A model generated the notes under the pieces. That model did no database searches and had not been told where the DNA came from. It saw nothing but the letters and a program-made list of their open reading frames with translations. Both the position numbers and the translations under genes were made by a program. Of a stretch of DNA of 64,000 nt, positions 10,508 to 18,041 are shown piece by piece. The stretch is from JAAXQD01 sp963790095. Lineage in GTDB: Bacteria > Desulfobacterota > Desulfobacteria > Desulfobacterales > UBA11574. The stretch lies in the NCBI GenBank assembly GCA_963790095.1, contig CAWBNO010000012.1, positions 190,375-254,374 on the forward strand, given 5' to 3'. Position 1 is the stretch's first letter. Every line of letters starts with the position of its first letter.

Positions 10508-11317
10508 ATGCTTTTAAGAAGACGACTGCTCGTGGTCTTTACCATTTGGTTATTCTCGGCGGCGCCCCTCCATGCCCAGCCGTATTCAGACCCCTTTGGC
10601 GCTTCAACTATCCCGGAACGTCCAATCCCTAACCTGGAGAGCGATCATCGCCACTCCCTCGATACCTTTATTGCCGGCGATGATGATCCTAACCCACCGC
10701 TAAAGCTGTTCACGGCCCAAACGTCTCCGCCCGACGACCAACAAATTCAACAAAACCAGGGAAATATGGCCGAAATTAGAGAACGGCTCGAGGAACGGAT
10801 ACAGGCGTTGGAGGCGGAGTGGGCGGCCATAAAGAAAGAAGAAGAAGAGATAAACAGAATCGGCAGTGGAGGGACCTTACGGGGCAGCAAAACCAAAAAA
10901 TTCATGAAAAGAACGGATGAATTCAGCCAACGTGTGACAAAATACAATGCGGAGAAGGAGAAATTACGTAAAGATATCGAAGCGTATGAAGCTGCGGTGA
11001 AAGACGCCTCCACGGCCCCCCTGGATGCAGGTTCGGCGGATCAAGGTGCGAAAGGAGACCAAACAGGCGCGTATCTCGAAAAAAAGAGAGAAGAACTGAC
11101 CCAGGAATACCGGGCCTTAAAGCAAGAAAAACAACAGATCGGCCGGACAGCGCAAACGGACGGCGCAATAGGCAATGTCCCCACGGTCAACCAGCAGATG
11201 ACCCAGTGGAATGAAAAGATGAAAGAATTTTCAAAAAAGAGAGAGCTATTCAACGAAGCTGTCCATACTTTCAATGAAACATCCGGACAAAACATCCAGC
11301 CCCTGCCTGAACCGTAA
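10508..11317 (+). CDS. Exported coiled-coil protein of unknown function
   Basis: No family is recognised. From the ATG at 10508, which has a GAAAGGGAA ribosome-binding site, the product starts with an Arg-rich signal peptide (MLLRRRLLVVFTIWLFSAAP, probable cleavage after LHAQ). A proline-rich linker follows, then two long charged segments (about residues 80-170 and 195-260) rich in E, K, R, Q with heptad-like spacing, consistent with coiled coils. In each the pattern ERLEERIQALEAEW or EKKREELTQEYRALK recurs. It is probably a periplasmic structural or scaffold protein. The frame extends upstream to 10442, but that start lacks a ribosome-binding site. Confidence 0.7.
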   Translation: MLLRRRLLVVFTIWLFSAAPLHAQPYSDPFGASTIPERPIPNLESDHRHSLDTFIAGDDDPNPPLKLFTAQTSPPDDQQIQQNQGNMAEIRERLEERIQALEAEWAAIKKEEEEINRIGSGGTLRGSKTKKFMKRTDEFSQRVTKYNAEKEKLRKDIEAYEAAVKDASTAPLDAGSADQGAKGDQTGAYLEKKREELTQEYRALKQEKQQIGRTAQTDGAIGNVPTVNQQMTQWNEKMKEFSKKRELFNEAVHTFNETSGQNIQPLPEP

Positions 11318-11586
11318 TGATCGAAAGCCCTTAACCCCCCTGTCCCCTGTCCGTTGGTTTGAGGACGATCTCAACGCTCCTAACGATCAAAACGATCGTA
11401 ACGCTTCCAAGGATTTAACCATTTAGCCGTCCTGGATCTTTATCGGGTATTGAAAGTATTTCAATCGTGCTTAACTTTTGGAGAAAATAGCCTGTTTCTC
11501 CGGTTCTGCCGAACCAGTGACCAATGACAAATGACCAATGACCGGTAACCAGTAACCAGTGACCAGTGTCCAATGACAAATGACCC
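11318..11586. repeat. Degenerate short tandem repeats before the hydrolase gene
   Basis: Between about 11513 and 11590 the sequence is built from variants of ACCAGTGACC, CAATGACAAATGACC and AACCAGTAACC. Another short array at 11375-11405 is built on AACGATC/AACGCTC. The array runs right up to the ATG of the following gene, so it may affect its translation start. No gene is seen. Confidence 0.6.
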
Positions 11587-12683
11587 ATGAAACGCAGAGC
11601 TTTTATACATAAAATGTTTCTTACTTTACAAGGGATGCTGTTGATGCATTTTGCTGACCCTCGGGTATTGTTGGGGGCTTTTGGGGAAATGGACGGTGAA
11701 ACACTCCATTATCGCCCCTTGAACGGCCGAAGCCTCAGGGACATGGCCCTGGGAAAGGAACATCACGGCTCTGGCGCCTTTAACAATCCCATCGGCGCTT
11801 CCCGAAGGGGAAGATTTTTTCAGCTTCTGAAATGGAAGCTCAGCCAAAACAGTTTTGGCCCTTTTCTCAAAGATCAGCCCACCCAACCGATCGCCATCGA
11901 CTGGGAACCGATCCGGGTGCATCAAGGGGTATCCATCACGTTTCTGAAACATGCCAGCGTCTTGATCAAGGACGTGGACAGATATCTCCTCGTGGATCCC
12001 GTGTTTTCGGATATATTCGGGTTTGTCGAGGATTTCTCACCGTTCACATTTAGCCCCCGCCAGATTCCGGAACCGGATCACGTTCTCATCACCCACGGGC
12101 ATTATGATCACCTGGACAAGCCTTCGTTGGCGACTTTGGGAAAGATACCCATGTGATCAGCCCCTTAGGGTATGACAGCGTGTTCAGGGATTTGGGCATG
12201 ATGAATCGGACCCGGCTGGACTGGTACGATATGTTTCGCGACGGCGATCGTTCCGTAACATTTTTGCCCAGCAATCACTGGACCATGCGAAATCCGGTGC
12301 GGGGTCCCAACCGGTCTCTCTGGGGCGGATACATCATCGAAACTTCCGTCGGCCGCACCATTTACGTCACCGGAGATTCGGGATACTTTGACGGATTCAC
12401 AGAGATCGGTGGGGATTTCGACATCGATCTTGCCATTATCAATCTTGGCGCCTATGAGCCCCGGTGGTTCATGGCCCCCAGCCATATGAACCCCCGGGAA
12501 ACCGTTCAGGCGTTTAAAGAACTCAATGCCCGAAAATTGATGATCGTTCACTGGGGGACCTTTCGTCTGGGGGACGAGCCGGTGCATTTCCCGCCTGTGG
12601 ACATTAAAAAAGAATTAAAGAAAGAAGGCCTCCTCCATCGCCTTGTGGACATCCGGCATGGCGAAACTATTTTTGTGAACTGA
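11587..12683 (+). pseudogene. Metallo-beta-lactamase-fold hydrolase (NAPE-PLD/UlaG-like), one frameshift
   Basis: The first part (11587-12156) holds the metal-binding motif THGHYDHLD and the preceding hotspot FLKHASVLIKDVDRYLLVDP. The second part (from about 12153) holds SNHW, the metal-ligand GDSGY, and MAPSHMNPRETVQAF and HWGTF as in N-acyl-phosphatidylethanolamine phospholipase D-like hydrolases. The frame breaks at about 12149, where a C run is one base short: adding one base gives KIPHVISPLGYDS. A signal-anchor-like N-terminus suggests membrane association. It is either a sequencing error or a recent lesion. The substrate is unknown. Confidence 0.82.
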
Positions 12684-12732
12684 GGCATATACGGCAATAC
12701 GCCAATCTAAAAAAATCATACAAGGGAACATC

Positions 12733-13360
12733 ATGTCCGAACTCAAAATACTTGAAATATTTTCTGACTATATCTGACCCTGGTGCTATTTCATTACCGG
12801 GGGTATTGAAAGACTACAAAAAGAATTTAAAATCGGCATTCGATGGACGGCATTCCCCCTCCATCCGGAAACCCCGGAGGATGGGACAGACACTGGCAAC
12901 GCTGTTTGCGGGTCGTAATATAGACATCGATCAAATGATGATCCATCTAAAACAGGTTGCACACGGATTGGGGTTGCCTTTCGGCCAACGGACCATGACC
13001 TACAACAGTCGTCTGGCACAGGAGTTGGGTAAATGGGCGGAATCTGAAGGTCAAGGTCATGAATTCCACAACGCCGTGTTTCGAGCGTATTTCGCAAATG
13101 GTCTAAACATCGGGAAGCCCCACGTCCTCGTGAAGGTGGCTGAATCCGTCAACCTGAATGGAAAAGATGCCATGAACACTATTCAATCCAGGACCTGTAG
13201 AGAATCCGTTGATCTGGACTGGAGGCGATCTTACGAAAAAAGCGTGACGGCAGTTCCGACCTTTGTATTCAACGGTCAAGTTTTGGTGGGTGCCCAAAAA
13301 TACGAAGCATTGGAAAAGACCCTGCTGTCGAATAACGTGGAAAGACGAAACCCAAAATAG
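12733..13360 (+). CDS. FrnE/DsbA-family thiol oxidoreductase, probable selenoprotein (UPWC), with one frameshift
   Basis: From ATG 12733 (AAGGGA ribosome-binding site) the frame reads MSELKILEIFSDYI, TGA, PWCYF. FrnE-like proteins have SDYICPWCYF here, so the TGA at 12775-12777 falls exactly on the first redox Cys and is best read as selenocysteine 15, giving a UPWC active site. The frame continues to residue ~50 (TAFPLHPETPEDG), then shifts by one base at GGG 12883-12885. The remainder (LATLFAGRNIDID, LGLPFGQRTMTYNSRLAQELGKWAE and the cis-Pro loop VTAVPTFVF) follows in the other frame. The total is about 208 residues, normal for the family. selB is present at 54.9-56.8 kb. A TGC-to-TGA error is the alternative. 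The stop codon TAG coincides with the edge of the repeat at 13358. Confidence 0.75.
12778..12802 (+). promoter_or_regulatory. SECIS-like hairpin directly after the in-frame UGA
   Basis: CCCTGGT (12778-12784) pairs with ACCGGGG (12796-12802) over seven base pairs with one G-U, closing an 11-base loop, immediately 3' of the TGA. An alternative smaller hairpin TACC-GGG-GGTA lies at 12795-12805. Bacterial SECIS elements lie within the coding region just downstream of the Sec codon, so either could bind SelB. Position and stability fit; the loop consensus is too loose to prove it. Confidence 0.5.
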
Positions 13361-13537
13361 TTTCCATCCATAAATGGCCCTTTTTGCCCGGATCTGCGTT
13401 CTCCGCGGGTTTCCGGCTGCGGTATACAGGGAGTATGCCTCACCGAAAACCCTTGTGCGGCCTTGAGCCGGACAAAAATTGCTCATTTATGAATTGGAAA
13501 CGCAACGTGCCCATTTAACAATTATGGATGGAAACTA
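13358..13537. mobile_element. MITE-like palindromic element, family 1, complete copy
   Basis: This 180-bp element has perfect 16-bp terminal inverted repeats (TAGTTTCCATCCATAA at 13358-13373 and its complement at 13522-13537). Inside, the two halves are again roughly complementary, so the whole can fold into a long imperfect hairpin centred near GGTATACAGGGAGTATGCC. It has no coding capacity. Related copies are at 24433-24525 (half), 34317-34480 (nearly whole) and 33411-33432 (end only). Its left end supplies the stop codon of the FrnE-like gene. Confidence 0.75.
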
Positions 13538-13571
13538 ACTACTTAACTTAGTCCTGAAACCGGGTCCTCCC

Positions 13572-13604
13572 CTACGTGGCGAGATCTAAAATGGGGCCCG
13601 GATT
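13572..13604 (+). repeat. Short dispersed repeat, family 4
   Basis: The segment with GATCTAAAATGGGGCCCGGATT closely matches 39292-39325, and more distantly 37066-37095 and 54551-54565 (GCGGGATCTTCGA). It lies just before a small membrane-protein gene. Confidence 0.55.
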
Positions 13605-13626
13605 ATTTTCTATGGAGAACATGATT

Positions 13627-13818
13627 ATGGGATCGAGAGAAATCAACGAAATCGTTGTTACAGACATCAGGATGTCGTTTTCGTCAATGGTTGTTTTTAT
13701 GGTGAAATGGGCCATTGCCACGATTCCGGCGCTGATCATCTTAACGGTGGTCGGATCGTTACTGTTGGGGATTTTAAGGATAATTTTCGGCGGGTTCCAC
13801 CCGGGGATGCGGTTCTAA
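13627..13818 (+). CDS. Small membrane protein, unknown
   Basis: A 63-residue product (from the ATG at 13627, nine bases after GGAG) has one long hydrophobic span (about residues 20-55, interrupted by KWA and by a Pro), consistent with one or two transmembrane helices. Earlier in-frame starts at 13576 and 13621 are possible. No family is recognised. The C-terminus is GGFHPGMRF. It stands alone between repeats. Confidence 0.5.
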   Translation: MGSREINEIVVTDIRMSFSSMVVFMVKWAIATIPALIILTVVGSLLLGILRIIFGGFHPGMRF

Positions 13819-13828
13819 AATAGAGAGT

Positions 13829-13990
13829 CCAAGGATTCCAAGGGTCCAGGATTCAAGGGTTTGTTTTCTAAAGACTTTATCAGCGCCTTGGCTCAAGCGT
13901 ATTCCTTATCCCTTTCCCTTCGTCCTCTGACTTCTGATCTCTGGCTTCTGCTCTCTGCCCCATGCCCTTTGCTCTCTGCCCCCTCTTAAA
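13829..13990. repeat. Low-complexity and dispersed repeats (family 3 partial, CTCTG-rich tract)
   Basis: The first part, CAAGGATTCCAAGGGTCC to TTTCTAAAGACTTTATCAG, shares about 35 bases with 31740-31790. It is followed by a pyrimidine-rich tract built from TTCTGATCTCTGGC and GCTCTCTGCCCC units at about 13918-13986. No gene is seen. Confidence 0.5.
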
Positions 13991-13997
13991 CGGGCGT

Positions 13998-14372
13998 TCA
14001 ATGGAGTGACAGCAAATAAGACCTGAGATTTGCCTTCTTGCCCTCCAGGCCGATTTTCCTTTGGATATTTTTTTTGTGGGTGTCGACGGTTCTTGGGGAT
14101 ATATTCATGATTTTTGCTATTTTTTTGCTGGTATTCCCGTGCTTTGTCATGTTCGCAATCTGAATTTCTGTGGGGGTCAGGTTTAAATATACCAGTGACA
14201 ATTTTCGGGTAAACGGAGAGATGATTTCGTAGAGCGCAAGACTCATCTCCTGTCTTGCTGAATCTTCAATATTCGAAGTGGTCAGGCTGTAGGTGCTTTG
14301 AAGCAATATGGCCGAGAATATTACGACGATTATTCCAATAAAGAGGATCAATTTTGATTTTATACTCTTCAT
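13998..14372 (-). CDS. Membrane-anchored LuxR-type HTH protein
   Basis: The 124-residue protein starts with a transmembrane helix (about residues 7-29, LILFIGIIVVIFSAILL). A short segment that resembles the remains of a periplasmic or juxtamembrane region follows, then a GerE/LuxR helix-turn-helix (LTPTEIQIANMTKHGNTSKKIAKIMNIS, PRTVDTHKKNIQRKIGL) at about 66-110. It has no receiver or ligand domain. It may be a minimal membrane-bound regulator or the relic of a longer sensor, such as the PAS-LuxR type, after internal deletion. No partner is adjacent. Confidence 0.75.
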   Translation of the reverse strand: MKSIKSKLILFIGIIVVIFSAILLQSTYSLTTSNIEDSARQEMSLALYEIISPFTRKLSLVYLNLTPTEIQIANMTKHGNTSKKIAKIMNISPRTVDTHKKNIQRKIGLEGKKANLRSYLLSLH

Positions 14373-14980
14373 GTTTCACCTTAAATTTAAAATTAAAATT
14401 GGTTTTTCTCCCAATTCATTGCGAGAAAGCGTTTTAGGATCACCATATCCTTTGGAGATAATTCTAACTTTAAAGAGCGGACGAACTGCAACAGCGAGCT
14501 TCGATTTTTTATGAGGACTCCGGATTAAAAATGTTTTTACGTGATGCCTCTATTTAACATCAGGGCTTTTATGAGCAGGGCCTTAAACTGTTCGAAGATA
14601 TCCTTTTTGAAAAATCGGGATAAAAAAATATTACATTATTTTTTAAAAAATGATAACAAAAGTCTTCGAGTCGCTGTTAAGAAATTTGTTTTGATTCGGA
14701 CCCCGTCGGATTCGGTTGCTTTTTTTCCGCAGGGTTCCGGGGATATTCGGATAGTCATTGGGTGGCGGCAACGTCTAACGCTTCAGACGATGAGGTGATT
14801 TGTCCCCTCTTTTTTTACCGCCGTTTACGTTGGAGCTTGGGCAATATTTTTTTTGGTACGATAACCAAAAAATAACAAACTGTAAAGATATTATAGCACA
14901 TCATCAAAAACCTCTGTTGTGTGGCTTCACAACAGTTGAGGCCGCCGCCTGGGAAGGGGTGTGTAAAAGGAGGAAATAAA
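14373..14980. other. Intergenic region upstream of the ferritin-like gene
   Basis: No reading frame here shows family features. A frame at 14541-14798 has no ribosome-binding site and odd composition, so I do not call it. GGTGTGTAAAAGGAGG at the right edge is the ribosome-binding site of the next gene. TATTATA near 14890 could be a -10 element. Confidence 0.35.
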
Positions 14981-15478
14981 ATGGCCCTTATGTTTAATTC
15001 AGATGAGATTCTTGAAATGGCGATTCGCATCGAGGCCAACGGGTCCGCCTTTTATCGAAAGGCTGCGGGCATGCAGTCCGATGCCGAAAACAAAAAGTTC
15101 CTGGAAGGTCTGGCCGCCATGGAAGATCGGCATCAGAAAACATTTGCCGAGATGCGCAAAACATTGACCGAAGCGGACAAGGGCGGGAAGGTGTTCGATC
15201 CGTATAACGAGGAGTCCCAATACCTCGCTTCCATGGCCGACACCCTCGGGGGCGAAGGCAGTCCGACAGTGGCAGATGCGCTCACCGGCAATGAAACCCT
15301 CGAGGATATACTCAGAACCGCCTTGGGACTCGAAAAGGACGCCATCCTGTTCTACCTGGGACTCAAGGACATGGTACCGGCCAGGTACGGCCAGGAGAAG
15401 ATCGATGAGATAATCAGGGAAGAGAAGCGCCACGTGGCCCAGCTTGCGGGCCTGCTCAAGAAGGTAAAGGATGCATAG
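14981..15478 (+). CDS. Ferritin-like diiron protein (rubrerythrin family, without rubredoxin domain)
   Basis: The 165-residue protein carries the four-helix ferritin-like domain with diiron ligand motifs E-ANGSAFYRKAAG (about residue 15), E-DRHQKTFAEM (about 49), E-KDAILFYLGL (about 115) and E-EKRHVAQL (about 150). There is no CxxC rubredoxin knuckle. Such erythrin-type proteins act in peroxide detoxification or iron handling in anaerobes. The start is fixed by a strong AGGAGG site at 14969-14974. It is monocistronic. Confidence 0.88.
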   Translation: MALMFNSDEILEMAIRIEANGSAFYRKAAGMQSDAENKKFLEGLAAMEDRHQKTFAEMRKTLTEADKGGKVFDPYNEESQYLASMADTLGGEGSPTVADALTGNETLEDILRTALGLEKDAILFYLGLKDMVPARYGQEKIDEIIREEKRHVAQLAGLLKKVKDA

Positions 15479-15601
15479 CCCTGACCCCAGGACAGAATTT
15501 TATAGGGCCATAGGGGCTAAAAATCAGACCTGCTCGATGACATTTAACCGATCGATATTAAATGGATAAATCCCTTAATGCCGCCCGGTGCTCGCTCTTA
15601 G

Positions 15602-15814
15602 ACACCGACATCCGGTGAGGACGTCCCGATCTCCAATTTCGGCAGGTTCTGTGAAAAGCTAAAGGCAGAACGTAAGGGCAGGAGTCCTGCAACCGGGGAT
15701 GAATTGATGCTTGAACCGAGGAAGGTTGTTATGTTTAGCTGTTCAGGAAAATTGAGGGATAGGATCAACCCCAAACAAGACGAAAGGTTCAACCGAAATG
15801 CTGTCAAAAATTAA
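15602..15814 (+). pseudogene. 5'-truncated IHF/HU-family gene remnant
   Basis: The open frame encodes SGEDVPISNFGRFCEKLKAERKG and continues SPATGDELMLEPRKVV, closely matching residues 38-92 of the ihfA product at 35569-35853. A stop lies just upstream at 15599-15601, and no N-terminal half is found. The copy carries an extended tail that overlaps the next gene's start at 15798. It is probably a partial duplication of ihfA that lost its dimerisation helices. Confidence 0.8.
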
Positions 15815-16247
15815 CAATGAGGTTCTATCCCATGGGCCCGAAGCAGTTCTCCCACAGAATCTGAGCAAGAAATGGCTAAAGATACTACAAAAAATGGCAG
15901 AAGACTTCATAGGTTCTAATTATGATCTTGATGAATGTAAGAAGCCGGAGGATATTGCGGATCCAATCCTATCCGTCTGTGTTTCAGAACTGTTAATATC
16001 CCAATATAAAGACAAAACCAATATGTCCATCGAGGAAGTGTTAGAAAAGATCACAATCTATTCCATATCGTTAATTATTGAGGCAGTGGACAGGGAGTCC
16101 AATATCGGTATAGATAAGCCCACACTTGAAGATATTTTTAATTGGGACAGAATTGTTAGAATGAAGAAGATGAATCCCGAGTTTGTTGAAGCGCTTGAAA
16201 AAGCATGTATCATGCAGATTCCGGAACAAGCTTCTTCTAAAGAATGA
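15798..16247 (+). CDS. Hypothetical protein, 149 residues
   Basis: No family is recognised. The protein is acidic and apparently all-helical, soluble, with no signal or membrane span. Its ATG lies inside the end of the truncated IHF frame. No strong ribosome-binding site is visible, though codon use looks like that of real genes nearby. The segment LDECKKPEDIADPILSV is its most distinctive part. Confidence 0.55.
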   Translation: MLSKINNEVLSHGPEAVLPQNLSKKWLKILQKMAEDFIGSNYDLDECKKPEDIADPILSVCVSELLISQYKDKTNMSIEEVLEKITIYSISLIIEAVDRESNIGIDKPTLEDIFNWDRIVRMKKMNPEFVEALEKACIMQIPEQASSKE

Positions 16248-16328
16248 AGCTCACCGTATCCTAAAAAACAGAATTCTGAATAGACCCGCCGACATCTTCG
16301 ATTTTGTATAAAGGACTAAATCAGCAAT

Positions 16329-16402
16329 AAAAAGCTCCTGGGGGAGGCGAATCCCCAAGAGCTATAGAGAAGGTATTGCATTATGTGGAACCCCACAATG
16401 CA
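16329..16402 (-). ncRNA. Candidate small RNA with terminator
   Basis: On the minus strand a TTGACA box (16431-16436) and a TATTGA-like box (about 16410-16415) precede a segment of about 75 bases with two hairpins. The first is TTGCATTGTGG with its partner, spanning 16376-16403. The second, a GC-rich stem AGCTCTTGGGG with CCCCCAGGAGCT at 16332-16362, runs into TTTTTAT, a good intrinsic terminator. No reading frame fits, so a small non-coding RNA is the natural call. Confidence 0.45.
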
Positions 16403-16512
16403 AATTCATTCAATATCCGAAAATGTGATATGTCAATAGGTAGAATACCTCATTTTTGTGGGGAAATATCCCAAACCTATAATGAGCAACCCAGAGAGGC
16501 TTGCCCTGGAAA

Positions 16513-16553
16513 ATAAAAAGCCCCCAAGAACCGGCCATTGGCTCTCAGGGGCT
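16513..16553 (-). terminator. Intrinsic terminator of the small peptide gene
   Basis: On the minus strand AGCCCCTGAGAGCC (16553-16540) pairs with GGTTCTTGGGGGCT (16532-16519) and is followed by TTTTATTTT. It lies 33 bases after the stop of the 25-residue peptide gene. Confidence 0.7.
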
Positions 16554-16585
16554 ACCATAAGGAGGCATTAAGGGAGGGGGAAACC

Positions 16586-16663
16586 TTACTCTAAGAAAAA
16601 AGCAATCAAACAGCAAGATCCCACCCAGATTACAGTGATCCCAAAAAGAATTAAATCTGTCAT
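16586..16663 (-). CDS. 25-residue hydrophobic membrane peptide
   Basis: MTDLILFGITVIWVGSCCLI and AFFLE form a single hydrophobic helix bounded by Asp3 and Glu25. An AAGGTG ribosome-binding site lies eight bases before the ATG, a sigma-54-like promoter motif lies about 28 bases upstream of it, and an intrinsic terminator follows the stop. These three signals support a real transcription unit. It resembles the tiny subunits or regulators of membrane complexes (KdpF, CydX type) only in size. No specific family is claimed. Confidence 0.6.
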   Translation of the reverse strand: MTDLILFGITVIWVGSCCLIAFFLE

Positions 16664-16690
16664 AATATTCACCTTTGTATGAAATAATAG

Positions 16691-16707
16691 ATGCAAAAAC
16701 CATGCAA
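16691..16707 (-). promoter_or_regulatory. Sigma-54-like promoter for the 25-residue peptide gene
   Basis: The minus strand reads TTGCATGGTTTTTGCAT. The second G-C pair sits at the -12 spacing of the sigma-54 consensus (TGGCACG-N4-TTGCW). The -12 half is exact; the -24 half has TTG in place of TGG. The same 17-mer with one change occurs on the plus strand at 17109-17125. A transcript would start near 16680, just before the ribosome-binding site. Confidence 0.5.
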
Positions 16708-17108
16708 GATATTAAAGATATGAAAAATGACAGAAATTCAATAAGTTAGATAAAATGCCTGGATTGTTGAGCAAAAGAATTTGACAATATTTGTCAAATA
16801 TCCGACCAAAGTTTGACAGGGTTTCCAGATTTGATGAGCATTGAAGACGAAGAAAATATTGGGTAAAGGGGAAACTTTTTCTCACACAGATTCTCACACA
16901 GAATTTTATCTAATCATTCCAGCAACCACCACCATGATATAATAGATAATTGTTTGAATTATTTCACAGTACTATGTAAATAATGTAATAGGTTTTATGT
17001 AATTTGCCTCTCAATTACATAGTTTTTTGATGGATTACCATACCTGATTTTTACCCAAAAATTACATAACCAACTGATATTCAATATTTTTCATTATAAC
17101 CACTGGAA

Positions 17109-17125
17109 TTGCATGTTTTTTGCAT
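17109..17125 (+). promoter_or_regulatory. Sigma-54-like promoter upstream of the AMIN/MinD/PilZ cluster
   Basis: TTGCATGTTTTTTGCAT matches the minus-strand motif at 16691-16707 in 16 of 17 bases and keeps the sigma-54 -24/-12 spacing. A transcript would start near 17137, leaving a leader of about 100 bases before the first gene. The region between the two motifs (16708-17108) is AT-rich with no gene. Confidence 0.5.
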
Positions 17126-17235
17126 CAAAAGAATGGGTGGATAAGTTTATTCAAAGTATAAAAAGAACAAATCTCAACTTATTGTATAGAACAAAACTCG
17201 ATTAACTCGACACAATAATAATTCAACGATATACT

Positions 17236-18027
17236 ATGAAATCAGCCTTAATCCTGATTGTTGCTGTGGTTCTTTGGTGGCTCCCATTGGGATGGGCTCA
17301 GGCTGCTGATTTAAAATATGTTAGAGCCGGGGAACATGGATCTTTTACAAGAGTTGTTTTTGAATTTCAAGGCATGGTTCGATCAGCGGCGCCTACCATA
17401 ATAGGCAGAGGAAATTTTAACGTAATTTTTTTCGATATGACCACAGCCTTACCCCGCCAGATATTGAACAAAACAACTAAAGGGATTCAATCCGTTGAAC
17501 TTATTCAGGAAGAATCTCGTTTGACAGCCAACATCACGCTATCCTTTCCCTATTTTAAGCTAAAAACCTTTTCTCTTTCAAATCCCGACCGCTTTATCAT
17601 TGACGCATACAGGATGTCTTCACCACCAAAAACAAGTGCGTTGGAAGAATCATTGCAAGCAGAACCTTTAGATGATGCACCCGATATAGAGGAACCTCTG
17701 CAGGCTAAGTCCGATACAGAGGAACCTTTGCATGCTGAGCCCGATAAAGTTGTATTGAATGAGCTTGTGGGAACAGATCAGACGATTCAGACGAAAAAAT
17801 CCTCAATAGACGGGAAGTACAATGTTCAGATATACCTATTGACCCTATTAAATATTCTCACACTTATTATCGTTGCATTGCTAAGTTTAAATCTATTGAG
17901 GAAAAGACCCAGGATTAATTCAGAGCGTCTTAGTGAGGAGTTAGAGTCTCTGGCGACAACTGATGAACGTGTTGCCACCATAGATGCTTTGATTAAAAAA
18001 AAATTGGAAAAACTTAATCAATCTTGA
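17236..18027 (+). CDS. AMIN-domain periplasmic protein with C-terminal membrane anchor
   Basis: Residues 1-23 form a signal peptide (WWLPLGWAQA end). Residues about 24-130 match the AMIN fold (LKYVRAGEHGSFTRVVFEF, PDRFIIDAY), which binds peptidoglycan or localises proteins to septa and secretion sites in AmiC and PilQ. A repeated acidic linker (EEPLQA, EEPLHA) covers about 135-190, a transmembrane helix about 197-219, and a cytoplasmic tail about 220-263. It thus links the cell wall to the cytoplasm, where the next gene products act. The next gene starts 14 bases after its stop. No clear ribosome-binding site precedes the ATG. Confidence 0.8.
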   Translation: MKSALILIVAVVLWWLPLGWAQAADLKYVRAGEHGSFTRVVFEFQGMVRSAAPTIIGRGNFNVIFFDMTTALPRQILNKTTKGIQSVELIQEESRLTANITLSFPYFKLKTFSLSNPDRFIIDAYRMSSPPKTSALEESLQAEPLDDAPDIEEPLQAKSDTEEPLHAEPDKVVLNELVGTDQTIQTKKSSIDGKYNVQIYLLTLLNILTLIIVALLSLNLLRKRPRINSERLSEELESLATTDERVATIDALIKKKLEKLNQS

Positions 18028-18041
18028 CCGCTGGGGATAAT

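Noticed and set aside
11513..11590. Short tandem repeats as a CRISPR array
   Set aside because: Units are about ten bases, degenerate, and have no spacers.
12151..12156. TGA in the metallo-beta-lactamase-fold gene as a second selenocysteine codon
   Set aside because: Read-through meets a TAG a few codons later, whereas one added base restores the family sequence KIPHVISPLGYDS.
14541..14798. 85-residue frame before the ferritin-like gene
   Set aside because: No ribosome-binding site, composition unlike neighbouring genes, no recognisable motif.
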